From NCBI GenBank assembly GCA_024330265.1, contig JANDLT010000001.1:62001-126000 (forward strand): DNA of 64,000 bases, read 5' to 3'. Positions 16,951 to 25,818 of this stretch are shown piece after piece (positions within the stretch are counted from its first letter, which is position 1; every line of letters begins with the position of its first letter). The notes under the pieces were generated by a model. The model was not told the DNA's origin. It made no database searches and saw nothing but the letters and a program-made list of their open reading frames with translations. The DNA is from Pyrinomonadaceae bacterium MAG19_C2-C3. GTDB taxonomy: Bacteria > Acidobacteriota > Blastocatellia > Pyrinomonadales > Pyrinomonadaceae. The position numbers and the translations under genes are program-made.

Positions 16951-19725
16951 ATGATTGACAAGTTTCTGACCAAAGTTTTCGGCAGCAGTAACCAGCGTTA
17001 CCTGAAAGGTATTCAACCGCTTGTCGTGCGTATCAACGACCTCGAAGCGCAAACGAAGGCTTTGAGCGATGACGAAATGCGCGCCCGTACCGCGCGCTTT
17101 CGTGAGCAGATTGCCCAAGCCGTCAAAGATGTGACGGATAAGGATGAGCGCAAACGGCGTGAGCGTGCGGCACTCGATGAGATTTTGCCGGAAGCCTTCG
17201 CCCTTGTGCGTGAGGCGAGCGTGCGCGCGACCGGGATGCGTCATTTCGATGTTCAACTTATCGGCGGCATCGTGCTTCATCAAGGGCGCATCGCGGAGAT
17301 GCGAACCGGCGAAGGCAAAACCCTTGTCGCCACTCTGCCTTCGTACTTGAACGCTTTGACGGGGCGCGGCGTCCACGTCATCACGGTCAACGATTATCTC
17401 GCCGCCCGCGATGCCGAATGGATGGGACGCATTCACAATTTCTTGGGCTTGACCGTCGGTTGTATCCAGAACGACCTCGACGATTGGCAACGCAAAGACG
17501 CTTACGCCGCCGACATCACTTACGGGACGAATAACGAGTTCGGCTTCGATTACTTGCGCGACAACATGAAGTTCGATTTGGCGACGACCGTGCAGCACGG
17601 TCACTACTTCGCCGTCGTTGACGAAGTTGATTCAATCCTGATTGACGAAGCCCGCACGCCTTTGATTATTTCCGGCGCGTCGGACGAAGCGACCGACAAG
17701 TATTACCGCGCCGATGCTGTCATCCCGCAATTAAAGAAGGGCGAAGAAGACAAAGCGAACAACATCAAGACCGGCGATTATGTGGTTGACGAAAAACAGC
17801 ACACTGCCGTTTTGACCGAAGAAGGCGTCTCGAAAGCCGAGCGTTTGTTGGGCGTCGGCAATCTTTACGAACCGTCGAATATGGAACTGCTTCACTGCGT
17901 CGAACAGGCTTTGAAGGCGCACACGCTGTATCGCCTTGACCACCACTATGTGATTCAAGACGGCGAAGTCATCATCGTTGACGAGTTCACCGGACGCTTG
18001 ATGAAAGGGCGGCGTTGGTCTGACGGACTTCATCAAGCCGTCGAAGCGAAAGAGCAGGTTAAGATTGAACGCGAGAATCAAACACTCGCCACGATTACTT
18101 TGCAAAACTATTTCCGCCTCTATGAAAAACTCTCCGGCATGACCGGAACGGCGGAAACCGAAGCCGAAGAATTTGGGACGACTTATAACCTTGATGTAAC
18201 GATTGTGCCGACGCATCGCCCTATGGTGCGCGAGGATAATTCGGACGTGATTTACCGCACGCTGCCGGAGAAGTGGGAGGCGGTCGTCGAAGAAATCAAA
18301 GAGCGTCACGAGAAAGGTCAACCCGTTTTAGTCGGTACGGTATCGGTTGAAAACTCCGAACTCATCGCGCGCAAACTGCAAAAAGTCGGCGTTCCGCACA
18401 ACGTACTTAACGCCAAGTATCACGAACGCGAAGCCGAAATCATCGCCCAAGCCGGACGCAAAGGCACGGTCACCATCGCCACCAACATGGCGGGACGCGG
18501 CACGGATATTCTCTTAGGCGGCAACCATGAAGAGATGGCGAAAACCTTTTTACGCGAAGCCGAAATCAATCCCGACGAAGCAACCGAAGAAGAAATGAAC
18601 GAGGCTCTCGCGCGTGCCAAACGCATCGTCGAGAGCGAGAAACAGGAAGTCGTGTCAATCGGCGGTCTGCACATTTTGGGAACGGAACGCCACGAAGCCC
18701 GCCGCATTGACAATCAGCTTCGCGGGCGCGCCGGACGGCAGGGCGATCCGGGTTCGTCGCGCTTCGTGTTGTCTCTTGAAGACGATTTGATGCGGATTTT
18801 CGCGGGCGACCGTGTGAAGGCGTTGATGCAGAGATTGGGTATGGACGAAGGCGTCGCCATCGAATCGAAGATGGTTTCCAAACGCATCGAAGCCGCGCAA
18901 AAGTCGGTCGAAGGCAGAAACCTTGAGACGCGCAAACACCTTGTCAAATACGACGACGTGATGAATCGTCAACGCGAAACGATTTACGGTTTGCGTCGTC
19001 AGTTGATGGAGCAACCCGACCAGCGCGATTACCTTGTCGGTGAAACGGGCGTCGCGCGCGATTTGCTTTCCGATTTGACCAAGCAGTATCTCGACCCGGA
19101 AGTCTCGCCCGCCGATTGGGATGTCTTGAACTTCAAAGTCCAACTCGCTTCCGTCTATGATTTGGACGCCGACGAAGAAGGGATTGATTTCACTGAAACC
19201 GCGAGTGAACAAATCGAAAGCCAACTGTGGGAGCGCATCAAGCACAACTACGAAGACAAGGAACAACAAGTCGGCGTCGAAGCGATGCGAACTTATGAGC
19301 GCATCATCATGCTCAATATCATTGACGCGCAATGGAAAGACCACCTGCTCGCACTCGACCACTTGAAGCAAGGCATCGGGCTTGTCGGCTACGGGCAGAA
19401 AGACCCGCTCGTCGAATACAAAAAAGAGAGTTTCGATTTGTTCCAAGCGATGCTCGACCGGATTGATACCCTGACGATTCGCTCGCTGTTTCATCTTCAA
19501 GTCGTCAGCGAACAAGCACCCGAACAGGTCGAAGAACAACAACTGCGCCGCCGTATGCGCCGCCCTTCGCGCATGACCTTCACGGGTCCCAACCAGAACG
19601 CGGCGGCAGCGGGCGAAGAAGTCGCAGTCGCTAAACCCATCACCCGCGACCAGCCGAAAATCGGGCGCAACGAACTCTGCCCGTGCGGGTCGGGCAAGAA
19701 ATCCAAGAAGTGCTGCGGGGCGTGA
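16951..19725 (+). CDS. secA: Preprotein translocase ATPase SecA
   Basis: This 924-residue protein is the motor of the Sec export pathway, which pushes unfolded preproteins through SecYEG. Visible features are Walker A (MRTGEGKTL, near residue 100), the [14 protein letters not shown] segment, the second nucleotide-binding motifs ([25 protein letters not shown]), the helical scaffold and a C-terminal zinc-binding tail [13 protein letters not shown] that contacts SecB and phospholipids. Length is normal. It is peripheral at the inner membrane. The coding strand starts with ATG at 16951 with no strong ribosome-binding site. A terminator follows the stop codon, so secA ends its transcript. Confidence 0.97.
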   Translation: MIDKFLTKVFGSSNQRYLKGIQPLVVRINDLEAQTKALSDDEMRARTARFREQIAQAVKDVTDKDERKRRERAALDEILPEAFALVREASVRATGMRHFDVQLIGGIVLHQGRIAEMRTGEGKTLVATLPSYLNALTGRGVHVITVNDYLAARDAEWMGRIHNFLGLTVGCIQNDLDDWQRKDAYAADITYGTNNEFGFDYLRDNMKFDLATTVQHGHYFAVVDEVDSILIDEARTPLIISGASDEATDKYYRADAVIPQLKKGEEDKANNIKTGDYVVDEKQHTAVLTEEGVSKAERLLGVGNLYEPSNMELLHCVEQALKAHTLYRLDHHYVIQDGEVIIVDEFTGRLMKGRRWSDGLHQAVEAKEQVKIERENQTLATITLQNYFRLYEKLSGMTGTAETEAEEFGTTYNLDVTIVPTHRPMVREDNSDVIYRTLPEKWEAVVEEIKERHEKGQPVLVGTVSVENSELIARKLQKVGVPHNVLNAKYHEREAEIIAQAGRKGTVTIATNMAGRGTDILLGGNHEEMAKTFLREAEINPDEATEEEMNEALARAKRIVESEKQEVVSIGGLHILGTERHEARRIDNQLRGRAGRQGDPGSSRFVLSLEDDLMRIFAGDRVKALMQRLGMDEGVAIESKMVSKRIEAAQKSVEGRNLETRKHLVKYDDVMNRQRETIYGLRRQLMEQPDQRDYLVGETGVARDLLSDLTKQYLDPEVSPADWDVLNFKVQLASVYDLDADEEGIDFTETASEQIESQLWERIKHNYEDKEQQVGVEAMRTYERIIMLNIIDAQWKDHLLALDHLKQGIGLVGYGQKDPLVEYKKESFDLFQAMLDRIDTLTIRSLFHLQVVSEQAPEQVEEQQLRRRMRRPSRMTFTGPNQNAAAAGEEVAVAKPITRDQPKIGRNELCPCGSGKKSKKCCGA

Positions 19726-19745
19726 AGTTTCACCCCGCAGTTTTT
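19713..19745 (+). terminator. Rho-independent terminator overlapping the secA stop codon
   Basis: Stem CTGCGGGG / CCCCGCAG (8 bp; arms 19713-19720 and 19733-19740) is followed by TTTTT. The stem begins inside the coding region and the stop TGA lies in the loop. Confidence 0.8.
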
Positions 19746-19780
19746 CCACCTTCATAAAACTTTTCCACCTTCATAAAACT
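19742..19780 (+). repeat. 19-bp tandem duplication before the next start codon
   Basis: A 19-bp unit (TTTCCACCTTCATAAAACT) occurs twice head-to-tail, and the second copy ends exactly at the ATG of the next gene. It looks like a recent local duplication that doubles the leader of that gene. Confidence 0.8.
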
Positions 19781-20638
19781 ATGAACACACCGGAGAAGCC
19801 CGCGCTTTCGTCAAGCGCGCGTTTGCAGGTTCATCAACTCGTCCGCTTTGTCACCATCGTTATCGTTGCGTGCTTGATTGTTGCAGCGTGTCTCAATTCG
19901 CAAGCCCAAGTTCAAGCACAATCATCAACCGCCCGCGATAAAGGCATCAGCCTTTTCAAACAAGGCGACACGAAAGAAGCAATCAAAGAATTACGCCGTG
20001 CTGTCAAAGATGACAAGAGCGATGCCGTTGCGTGGCATCATTTAGGTTTAGCTTTGGCGCAGAAAGGCGACAAAAGTGGCGCGCGGAAAGCTTTTGATAA
20101 AGCTTTCAATTTATTTTTTGAGACAGCACTTAAAGATTTGTATGCGCCCGCAGAAACTACTGCGGAACAGTTATCAGAAGTGAACAAAAGACGCTCCGAC
20201 CGCATCGCCGCAGCTTTTCAAGCGACACTTGACAGCTTTGATCAACTCGTTTCTATCAATCCCAAAGTTCAAGAGAAGTATCATTTTCAACGCGATGATG
20301 TATTGTGGATTGCTCAAGATTTCCGGCAAGGCGGCAATTCTGTTGGAGTTGTTTATCGCCCTGAAGAAGTTGATAAAAAGGCGGTCATCACTTTCAGACC
20401 TGAACCTATGTACACAGATGAAGCACGCAGCAATGGTGTTCAGGGAAAAGTAGCTATGCGCGTAATTCTTGCTGCCGACGGTACGATTCGCCTTCCCGTA
20501 GTTGTAAAATCTCTAAGTCATGGCTTGACCGAACAAGCTATTCGCGCCGCTCTTAAAATCAAGTTTAAGCCAGCACAAAAGAACGAACGCGCGGTTTCAA
20601 CTGTCGCAAATATAGCGTTTAGCTTCAACGTATATTAA
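19781..20638 (+). CDS. Exported TPR protein with TonB C-terminal domain
   Basis: This 285-residue protein has an N-terminal hydrophobic segment (residues about 22-37, ending VAAC, a possible lipobox at Cys37, or an uncleaved anchor). Next come two TPR units (about 48-118, ISLFKQGDTKEAIKELRRAV and WHHLGLALAQKGDKSGA). The C-terminal domain (about 195-285) has the TonB-C pattern YTDEARSNGVQGKVAMRVI and AIRAALKIKFKPA. Such TonB-C domains on lone proteins act in envelope processes, and are not necessarily energy transducers. It is predicted to be anchored in the envelope with the domains facing the periplasm. Next gene starts 9 nt downstream. Confidence 0.72.
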   Translation: MNTPEKPALSSSARLQVHQLVRFVTIVIVACLIVAACLNSQAQVQAQSSTARDKGISLFKQGDTKEAIKELRRAVKDDKSDAVAWHHLGLALAQKGDKSGARKAFDKAFNLFFETALKDLYAPAETTAEQLSEVNKRRSDRIAAAFQATLDSFDQLVSINPKVQEKYHFQRDDVLWIAQDFRQGGNSVGVVYRPEEVDKKAVITFRPEPMYTDEARSNGVQGKVAMRVILAADGTIRLPVVVKSLSHGLTEQAIRAALKIKFKPAQKNERAVSTVANIAFSFNVY

Positions 20639-20647
20639 GCATTTCGT

Positions 20648-21859
20648 GTGACAACGAACATTACTTCATCAAATCCGGTCGTTCAAAAAATCATCTCCGG
20701 CGCGGCTCCACCGGCGGCGCAGATGATGGCGGCACGCGGGATGTTGCCGCTTCCGGCGGGTGACTTGATGGAAGTCTTGGTTTATTTGCGCGGCAGCGAG
20801 AGTGAAGCAGTCAAAGCGGCGGCGGATGAAACTCTCGCCGCGCAAGACATGCAAAGCCTGCTCGATATAGCGCAAGGTGCGGAAGCCGCCCCGACGGTGC
20901 TTGAGTATTTAGCGACCAATGATCGGGCAAGTCGTGCCGTGCATGAAGCCGTGACGCTCAACTTGAAGACGCCTGATGCGGCAATCGTGCGCCTCGCTTC
21001 CGCGACGACCGACCCCGCGTTGCTTGAACTTATCAGCACCAATCAGCAACGCTTGATTCGCCTTCCCGCGATTGGCGATGCGGTGTTGGCAAACACGTTG
21101 CGGACGCCGCAAGCCGAGCGGCGCGTGCGCGAAGTTCAGAAAGAGTTTTTCGAGAAGGAACGCGGAGCGCAGCAAATCGCCAGCGAACTGCGTGCGCGCG
21201 GCAACGAGGCGGCGGCGGAGTTTCTCGAACAGGCGGAATCGTTCGGAGCGGACGAAACCTTGACCGACGATGATGCGTGGCTCATCGCGTCGCACATCGA
21301 AGTCACGGACGACGAGATTGACGATTCATGGTTGCCGTCGGAACGGCTTGAAGAAATCTTCGCTGAAACCGAAGAATATCGTCTCGCCAACGCCGAACGT
21401 ATCCTCGCGGAGACGAGTGCCGAAGCGGGCGGTATCGCGCCGGAGCGCGTATCTTTGATTCGCCGCGTGATGCTGATGAACGTCAAAGACCGCGTGAAGT
21501 TGGCGATGAAGGGCGACCGCGAAGCCCGCGCGATTCTAATTCGTGACGCGAATAAAATGGTTTCCGTCGCCGTCATCAATAACCCGCGCGTCACCGACCA
21601 AGAAATCGAATCCATCACCGCGATGCGAACCGTGTCCGATGAAGTCCTGCGCCTTATCGCTATGAGCCGTCAGTGGTCGCGTTCCTACGCCATCACACAC
21701 AATCTCGCGCGCAACCCCCGCACCCCGATTGCGACCGCGATGGGCATCCTTCCACGCATCCGCGCTAAAGATTTGGAAGTCATGTCGAAAAGCAAAAACG
21801 TCGCCGAAACGGTTCGCCGTCAAGCTTACCGCCTCTCGCAGGCGCGTGCCGGACGTTGA
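20648..21859 (+). CDS. Unrecognised HEAT-like helical protein
   Basis: This 403-residue protein is rich in short amphipathic helices in HEAT-like spacing, with repeated 'DRASRAVHEAVTLNLKTP' and 'TDPALLELISTN' units in the first half and a helical C-terminal half (VSVAVINNPRVTDQEIESI). There is no signal peptide. Myxobacteria and acidobacteria have many such proteins, and I cannot name a function. The GTG start lies 9 nt after the previous stop, and the genes are probably co-transcribed. The Uma2 gene follows with a gap of about 75 nt. Confidence 0.6.
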   Translation: MTTNITSSNPVVQKIISGAAPPAAQMMAARGMLPLPAGDLMEVLVYLRGSESEAVKAAADETLAAQDMQSLLDIAQGAEAAPTVLEYLATNDRASRAVHEAVTLNLKTPDAAIVRLASATTDPALLELISTNQQRLIRLPAIGDAVLANTLRTPQAERRVREVQKEFFEKERGAQQIASELRARGNEAAAEFLEQAESFGADETLTDDDAWLIASHIEVTDDEIDDSWLPSERLEEIFAETEEYRLANAERILAETSAEAGGIAPERVSLIRRVMLMNVKDRVKLAMKGDREARAILIRDANKMVSVAVINNPRVTDQEIESITAMRTVSDEVLRLIAMSRQWSRSYAITHNLARNPRTPIATAMGILPRIRAKDLEVMSKSKNVAETVRRQAYRLSQARAGR

Positions 21860-21934
21860 AGAAGTTGCGCGGCAAAGCGGTGCGCCGTCGTGATAAACTC
21901 TCCTCGAAATTCACCGCAAAAGGAAGTTCACGTC

Positions 21935-22522
21935 ATGGCTTTAGCAGTTGATTTGATGGTCACAACATCGCCGCTCATCAAGACCTATACGCTCGAAGAG
22001 TTTTGGGAATTGCCCGACCCGCCCGATCGCTCGAAACTCGAACTCATCGCCGGAGTGCTTTATATGACACCACCGCCCGAACAAACGCACGATAGTTCCG
22101 TCAGACGACTCAATCGCCTGATAACCGCCGACTTGATTGCCGCTAAAGATAAAGGAAGTCTATACGTTCCGCGCGCCGCGCTTTGGACGGGCAAGCGGAC
22201 ATATCTCGAACCGGATTTGTTTTATGTTTCGGCGGAACTCGAAGCGCGGCTTGACCCTAAGCGGCGGACGACGGCTGACCTCGTGGTCGAAGTCATCTCG
22301 CCCGGTTCGGCGATGTACGACCGCACCACGAAGAAAGATACTTATGCCGCGCTCGGCGTGCTTGAATTATGGCTCGTTGATGAGCAATCCGAAACCGTCG
22401 AGGTGCTTAAACTCGCGGGCAAGCGTTATGACGAAGGGCAAACTTTTAATGGTGATGATGTAATCCTCTCCGCCGTATTGCCGCGCGTGACGTTCACCGC
22501 CGCGCAAGTTTTCACGGACTGA
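21935..22522 (+). CDS. Uma2 family (DUF820) putative endonuclease
   Basis: This 195-residue protein is a second Uma2 family member. The family motif shows LEPDLFYVS (aspartate), then ADLVVEVISPGSA (glutamate) and the downstream KDTYAALGV with lysine and the GVLELWLVD strand. These match the PD-(D/E)XK scheme. I chose ATG 21935 because AAGGAAG stands just upstream. A GTG at 21890 would add 15 residues. It ends 19 nt before a convergent gene. It is unrelated in detail to the Uma2 gene at 399-956. Confidence 0.8.
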   Translation: MALAVDLMVTTSPLIKTYTLEEFWELPDPPDRSKLELIAGVLYMTPPPEQTHDSSVRRLNRLITADLIAAKDKGSLYVPRAALWTGKRTYLEPDLFYVSAELEARLDPKRRTTADLVVEVISPGSAMYDRTTKKDTYAALGVLELWLVDEQSETVEVLKLAGKRYDEGQTFNGDDVILSAVLPRVTFTAAQVFTD

Positions 22523-22540
22523 CACGCTCTGTTTCCTACT

Positions 22541-23068
22541 TCAAAAAATCTCGCCGCCTTTTCGCAACATAGACCATCCGACATCGGTTATCGTGTGACT
22601 CGCCGCACCCCACCACAAGCCGAAGAAACTCGCCCACAACATCATCGTATCCGCGCTCTGAAACAGCGCGAGTTGGACAGCGCGCCATTCATGCCAGATT
22701 TCAATGGGCAATGGTACGGCTTGCGTGACGAGTGCGGCGCGCGCGTACAGGGCGAGCATCGTGAGGAGCGCGATGATGCCGCTAAAGTAAAGCACGCGAA
22801 ACAGTGTCCCGAACACGATGCCGTGTGACCACCGCGAACGGTGCGCGAACACGACTTTGTACGGTAGCCACAGAAAACGAAACACGCCCCAGCGTGTGTA
22901 TTGTGTGCTTTGCGTATCTAAATCGGGTCCGAACATAAAGCCGCTAAATGCGGTCGCGGCGGTCGCGGCGATAGCGAGTTGTGAATCTCCGGTTAAGAAC
23001 CACGTCGCCCCGAAGGTCGGCGGCAAGATGAGCAGTGTTATCAGGTCGTGAGTTTTTCCCGATGGCAT
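22541..23068 (-). CDS. DUF2227 metal-binding membrane protein
   Basis: This is a 175-residue integral membrane protein. It carries the histidine/aspartate pattern of DUF2227 (putative metal-binding): H7 in SGKTHDL, GPDLDTQ (near residue 48), WSHGIVFG (near 80) and SHTITDVG (near 160). At least four hydrophobic segments are present. The role is unknown. The gene is convergent with the Uma2 gene. Its start codon is near 23068; 160 nt without features separate it from the divergent acyltransferase. Confidence 0.78.
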   Translation of the reverse strand: MPSGKTHDLITLLILPPTFGATWFLTGDSQLAIAATAATAFSGFMFGPDLDTQSTQYTRWGVFRFLWLPYKVVFAHRSRWSHGIVFGTLFRVLYFSGIIALLTMLALYARAALVTQAVPLPIEIWHEWRAVQLALFQSADTMMLWASFFGLWWGAASHTITDVGWSMLRKGGEIF

Positions 23069-23228
23069 GATGAATGTATTGTGAGATGTGTCGTGAAATA
23101 AAGTTGATGATTGTCAAAGTCGGCGTGCGAGGTTCACGCCCGTTTGCTTATAGCACGGCGTCGGGCGCAGATGATAATTGAAGCCTGTTTGCGTCGCCTG
23201 ATTTTGCGTTGATACACTCGCGGTCACA

Positions 23229-24197
23229 ATGGCAAAACGCGGCAAACTACAAAACAACGCTGAATACTTGACGACCCGCCTCTTACTCGGCGCGCTCGAA
23301 ACTCTGCCGCGCCCCGTCGCGGTCGCTGCCGGACGGAAGTTCGGCGCGCTCACATACCGGACGCTCGGCAACTTGCGGCGCACCGGAGAGCGCAATTTAC
23401 AACTCGCGTTTCCTGAAAAAAGCGAAGGTGAACGCGAACGCATTCTGCAGGCAAGCTTTGCGAGTCTCGGTCGTCTGCTCGGTGAGTTCAGTCATCTTTC
23501 GCGCCACACGCCGGAGAGTCTGCGCGCGGCGGTTGATTACGACGAAACCGGGATGAGTTATTTGGACGAAGCCCGCGCGACCGGGCGCGGCATCATCTTT
23601 CTCACGCTTCATCTCGGCGCGTGGGAACTCTTGAGCTTCGCGCATTCCGCGATTCATCATCCGCTCGCGTTTATGGTGCGCCGCCTCGATAATCCTTTGC
23701 TCGAAACTTTCGTTGACGCACGCCGCACGCGCTTCGGCAATGAAACTATTGACAAGAAAAGTGCCGTCCGGCGCGCCTTAAAAGTTTTGCGCGAAGGCGG
23801 CACGCTCGGCATTTTAGGCGACCTCAATACGCAACCGCAGGAAGGCGTGTTCGTTCCATTCTTCGGCATCCCCGCCTGTACGACCGCCGGAATTGCGATG
23901 CTCACGCTTCGCACCGATGCCGTCATTGTTCCGGCGTGCGCCCCTTGGGATGAGCGGCAGGGCAAGTATATATTTCAGGGTCAAAAGATGATTGACTTGG
24001 AGCGCAGCGGCGACAACGAAAAAGATGTGCTGGCGATTACCACGGCTTGCACACAGGCGATTGAAAACTTTGTCCGCGCGTATCCCGAACAGTGGTTATG
24101 GGTTCATAAACGTTGGCGCACACGCCCGCCCGGAGAGCCTGATTTATACGGCACACGGCATCCGTCTGGTGTGGAAGCGGTGAAGGAAAATGCTTAA
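23229..24197 (+). CDS. Lysophospholipid/lipid A acyltransferase (LpxL/HtrB-like)
   Basis: This 322-residue enzyme would acylate lipid A or a lysophospholipid at the inner membrane using acyl-ACP. The H-x4-E motif of the family is LTLHLGAWELL (near residue 127), with a second block around FVPFFGIPACTTAGI and the C-terminal WLWVHKRWRTRPPGE typical of LpxL/HtrB proteins. No strong signal peptide is visible, but an N-terminal amphipathic region could anchor it. It supports a Gram-negative outer membrane. A 393-nt gap with a candidate structured RNA follows. Confidence 0.85.
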   Translation: MAKRGKLQNNAEYLTTRLLLGALETLPRPVAVAAGRKFGALTYRTLGNLRRTGERNLQLAFPEKSEGERERILQASFASLGRLLGEFSHLSRHTPESLRAAVDYDETGMSYLDEARATGRGIIFLTLHLGAWELLSFAHSAIHHPLAFMVRRLDNPLLETFVDARRTRFGNETIDKKSAVRRALKVLREGGTLGILGDLNTQPQEGVFVPFFGIPACTTAGIAMLTLRTDAVIVPACAPWDERQGKYIFQGQKMIDLERSGDNEKDVLAITTACTQAIENFVRAYPEQWLWVHKRWRTRPPGEPDLYGTRHPSGVEAVKENA

Positions 24198-24275
24198 AAA
24201 AAGCGATTCTCAAGTCACCAATTTACATCCAATAAAACTTTGTCACAAAAATGTATCGGAAATCGAGAAATGTCC

Positions 24276-24560
24276 TTGACATGTCACAAAGCTTTGAGTT
24301 AAGTTGCACTCGTTGGATGTGGTCGCTCCCAACTTCCCCCGAAGACCACATTGTTCTTTGCACGCTCAAAAGCCTTAATTGGTATTCACCATGCTTGAAA
24401 AGCTTGGTGTGGATTGAAACCAAACCAAACGCCTGTCGCTTTCCGGGTCGCCTGTAAATGACGACTCCCAGCATCACCGAAAAAGCCACCCGTTCATGTC
24501 CGAGAGCCTGCCTTCCCCCAAGATTAAAACCCCGCTAGACGCCAACATCTAGCGGGGTTT
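24276..24560 (+). other. Possible structured RNA or leader region
   Basis: This non-coding stretch fills most of the gap between the acyltransferase and fabG. A TTGACA box at 24276-24281 has a weak -10-like TTAAGT 17 nt further. Downstream are an 8-bp stem (ATGTGGTC 24317-24324 / GACCACAT 24344-24351), a stem with one mismatch (CACCATGCTT 24387-24396 / AAGCTTGGTG 24400-24409) and then the strong hairpin at 24527-24560. The composition is less GC-rich than the genes around it. A small RNA is possible, but the last hairpin also serves fabG. Confidence 0.25.
24527..24560. terminator. Terminator of fabG (may act in both directions)
   Basis: Arms AAACCCCGCTAGA (24527-24539) and TCTAGCGGGGTTT (24548-24560) form a perfect 13-bp stem with an 8-nt loop. 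On the minus strand it ends in GGGGTTTTAAT, a good terminator tail, 31 nt after the fabG stop. Confidence 0.88.
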
Positions 24561-24590
24561 CCTCCGTTTAGCCGCAAATTTAACTGACTT

Positions 24591-25358
24591 TCACATCGCC
24601 ATTCCGCCGTCAATCTGAATCACCTGACCCGTGATGTACGCGGCGGCGTCGGATGCCATGAAGCACGCGATGTTTGCGATTTCTTCGGGTTGGGCGAAGC
24701 GTCCGAGCGGAATCTGTTCGAGGATTTTCGCTCTGTATGCGTCGTCGAGCGCACCCGTCATATCGGTGGCAATCATGCCGAGCGCGAGGGCGTTGACACG
24801 CACATTGCGGCTGGCGACTTCACGCGCGAGTGCTTTAGTCAAACCAATCATTCCGGCTTTCGAGGCGGAATAGTTCGATTGTCCGGCGATGCCGTTCGTG
24901 CCGCTGATTGACGTGATATTGAGAATCACGCCGCCCGCTTCCTGTTTCAACATAAAGCGAATCGCGGCGCGCGAGAAATTCCACGCGCCTTTCAGGTTCG
25001 TATCAAGCACCGCGTCCCAATCGTCTTCTTTCATGCGAAGGATGAGATTGTCGCGCGTGATTCCGGCATTGTTGATAAGGAAATCAATGCGTCCGAATTT
25101 GTTTTTGATTTCTTTAACAAAACCGCCGACCGCTTCCGTGTTTGCGACATCCACTTGCGCGGCGAATGATTCGACGTTCAAGTTGGTCAATTCATCTCGC
25201 AGAGTATTCGCTGCCTCAACGCTTTGCGCGTAATTGAAAGCGACATTGCACCCGCGCCGTCCGAGTTCCAGACAAATCGCCCGCCCGATTCCGCGTGTGC
25301 CGCCGGTGACGATAGCGGCTTTGCCGGAAAAAGTTTTTATTAAATCGCTCAAAAGCAA
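24591..25358 (-). CDS. fabG: 3-oxoacyl-[acyl-carrier-protein] reductase
   Basis: This 255-residue short-chain dehydrogenase reduces 3-oxoacyl-ACP with NADPH in fatty-acid elongation. The NADP-binding TGGTRGIGRAI motif lies at residues 18-28, the NNAG motif near 97, the catalytic Ser in ITSISG (near 150), and the Tyr-Lys pair in NYSASKAG (near 165). The VIQIDGGMAM end is typical. It lies alone, upstream of a strong terminator, not in a fab cluster, so a role in another oxidoreduction is possible. Upstream is a 300-nt inverted-repeat element. Confidence 0.93.
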   Translation of the reverse strand: MLLSDLIKTFSGKAAIVTGGTRGIGRAICLELGRRGCNVAFNYAQSVEAANTLRDELTNLNVESFAAQVDVANTEAVGGFVKEIKNKFGRIDFLINNAGITRDNLILRMKEDDWDAVLDTNLKGAWNFSRAAIRFMLKQEAGGVILNITSISGTNGIAGQSNYSASKAGMIGLTKALAREVASRNVRVNALALGMIATDMTGALDDAYRAKILEQIPLGRFAQPEEIANIACFMASDAAAYITGQVIQIDGGMAM

Positions 25359-25374
25359 AATCTCCTCTTTCAGT

Positions 25375-25666
25375 AACTCACCTTACGCAGTTTTGATTTT
25401 TAGCCCGATTCATCGGGCTTTGCGGCGAAGCGGCACTTAGACCGGTTCCGTTGACGGCTGGGTGAAGCAAGTTGAAAATTGGAGGGCGTTTTAACGTCCT
25501 TCCCGCATCCGCTTTAGCATCCGGCTAAAGCCAACTTTACAAAAGGACGTTAAAACGCCCTTCAAGGTTTACGTCGGTTGTCCACGCGATGAATCGCGTG
25601 GCTAAGTGCCGCGTGCGCGAAAAGCCGCTTGAAAGCGGCTAAAGACAAAACGGCGTAAGGTGAGTT
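25375..25666. repeat. Large nested inverted-repeat element
   Basis: The whole 460-nt gap upstream of fabG is dominated by a single long imperfect hairpin. Outer arms 25375-25403 and 25638-25666 are reverse complements with a few mismatches. Inside are CGGCACTTAG / CTAAGTGCCG, the arms 25484-25501 and 25543-25560 (18 bp, GGGCGTTTTAACGTCCTT and its complement), and small stems such as AGCCGCTT/AAGCGGCT. There is no open frame of note. It is similar in plan to the elements at 16624 and 32762. Confidence 0.8.
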
Positions 25667-25818
25667 GATAAAGTATTTGTTTTGCCTCGTTGATTGTTCC
25701 CGTCAATTCGACGGCTGACAGTGATGTTTCCATTTTGTTTTAACTCCGGCAAAGAAAGTATCACTTCATTCTAACCTGATGCGCGGCGAAAAGCCGCAGC
25801 GCGTGATGCGTTCAATCG

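Noticed and set aside
16915-17604. A 229-codon open frame opposite secA
   Set aside because: It lies fully antisense to a highly conserved gene, and its composition reflects the third-codon GC of secA. No ribosome-binding site.
18655-19755. A 366-codon open frame antisense to the 3' half of secA
   Set aside because: It mirrors the secA coding strand, with no domain in its translation, and the SecA protein has all expected motifs.
24251-24457. A 68-codon frame in the gap before fabG
   Set aside because: No ribosome-binding site and unusual residues; the region is better seen as untranslated.
25375-25666. Insertion sequence
   Set aside because: No transposase frame inside or beside the inverted repeat. 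It may be a MITE-like element, but target duplications were not found by eye.
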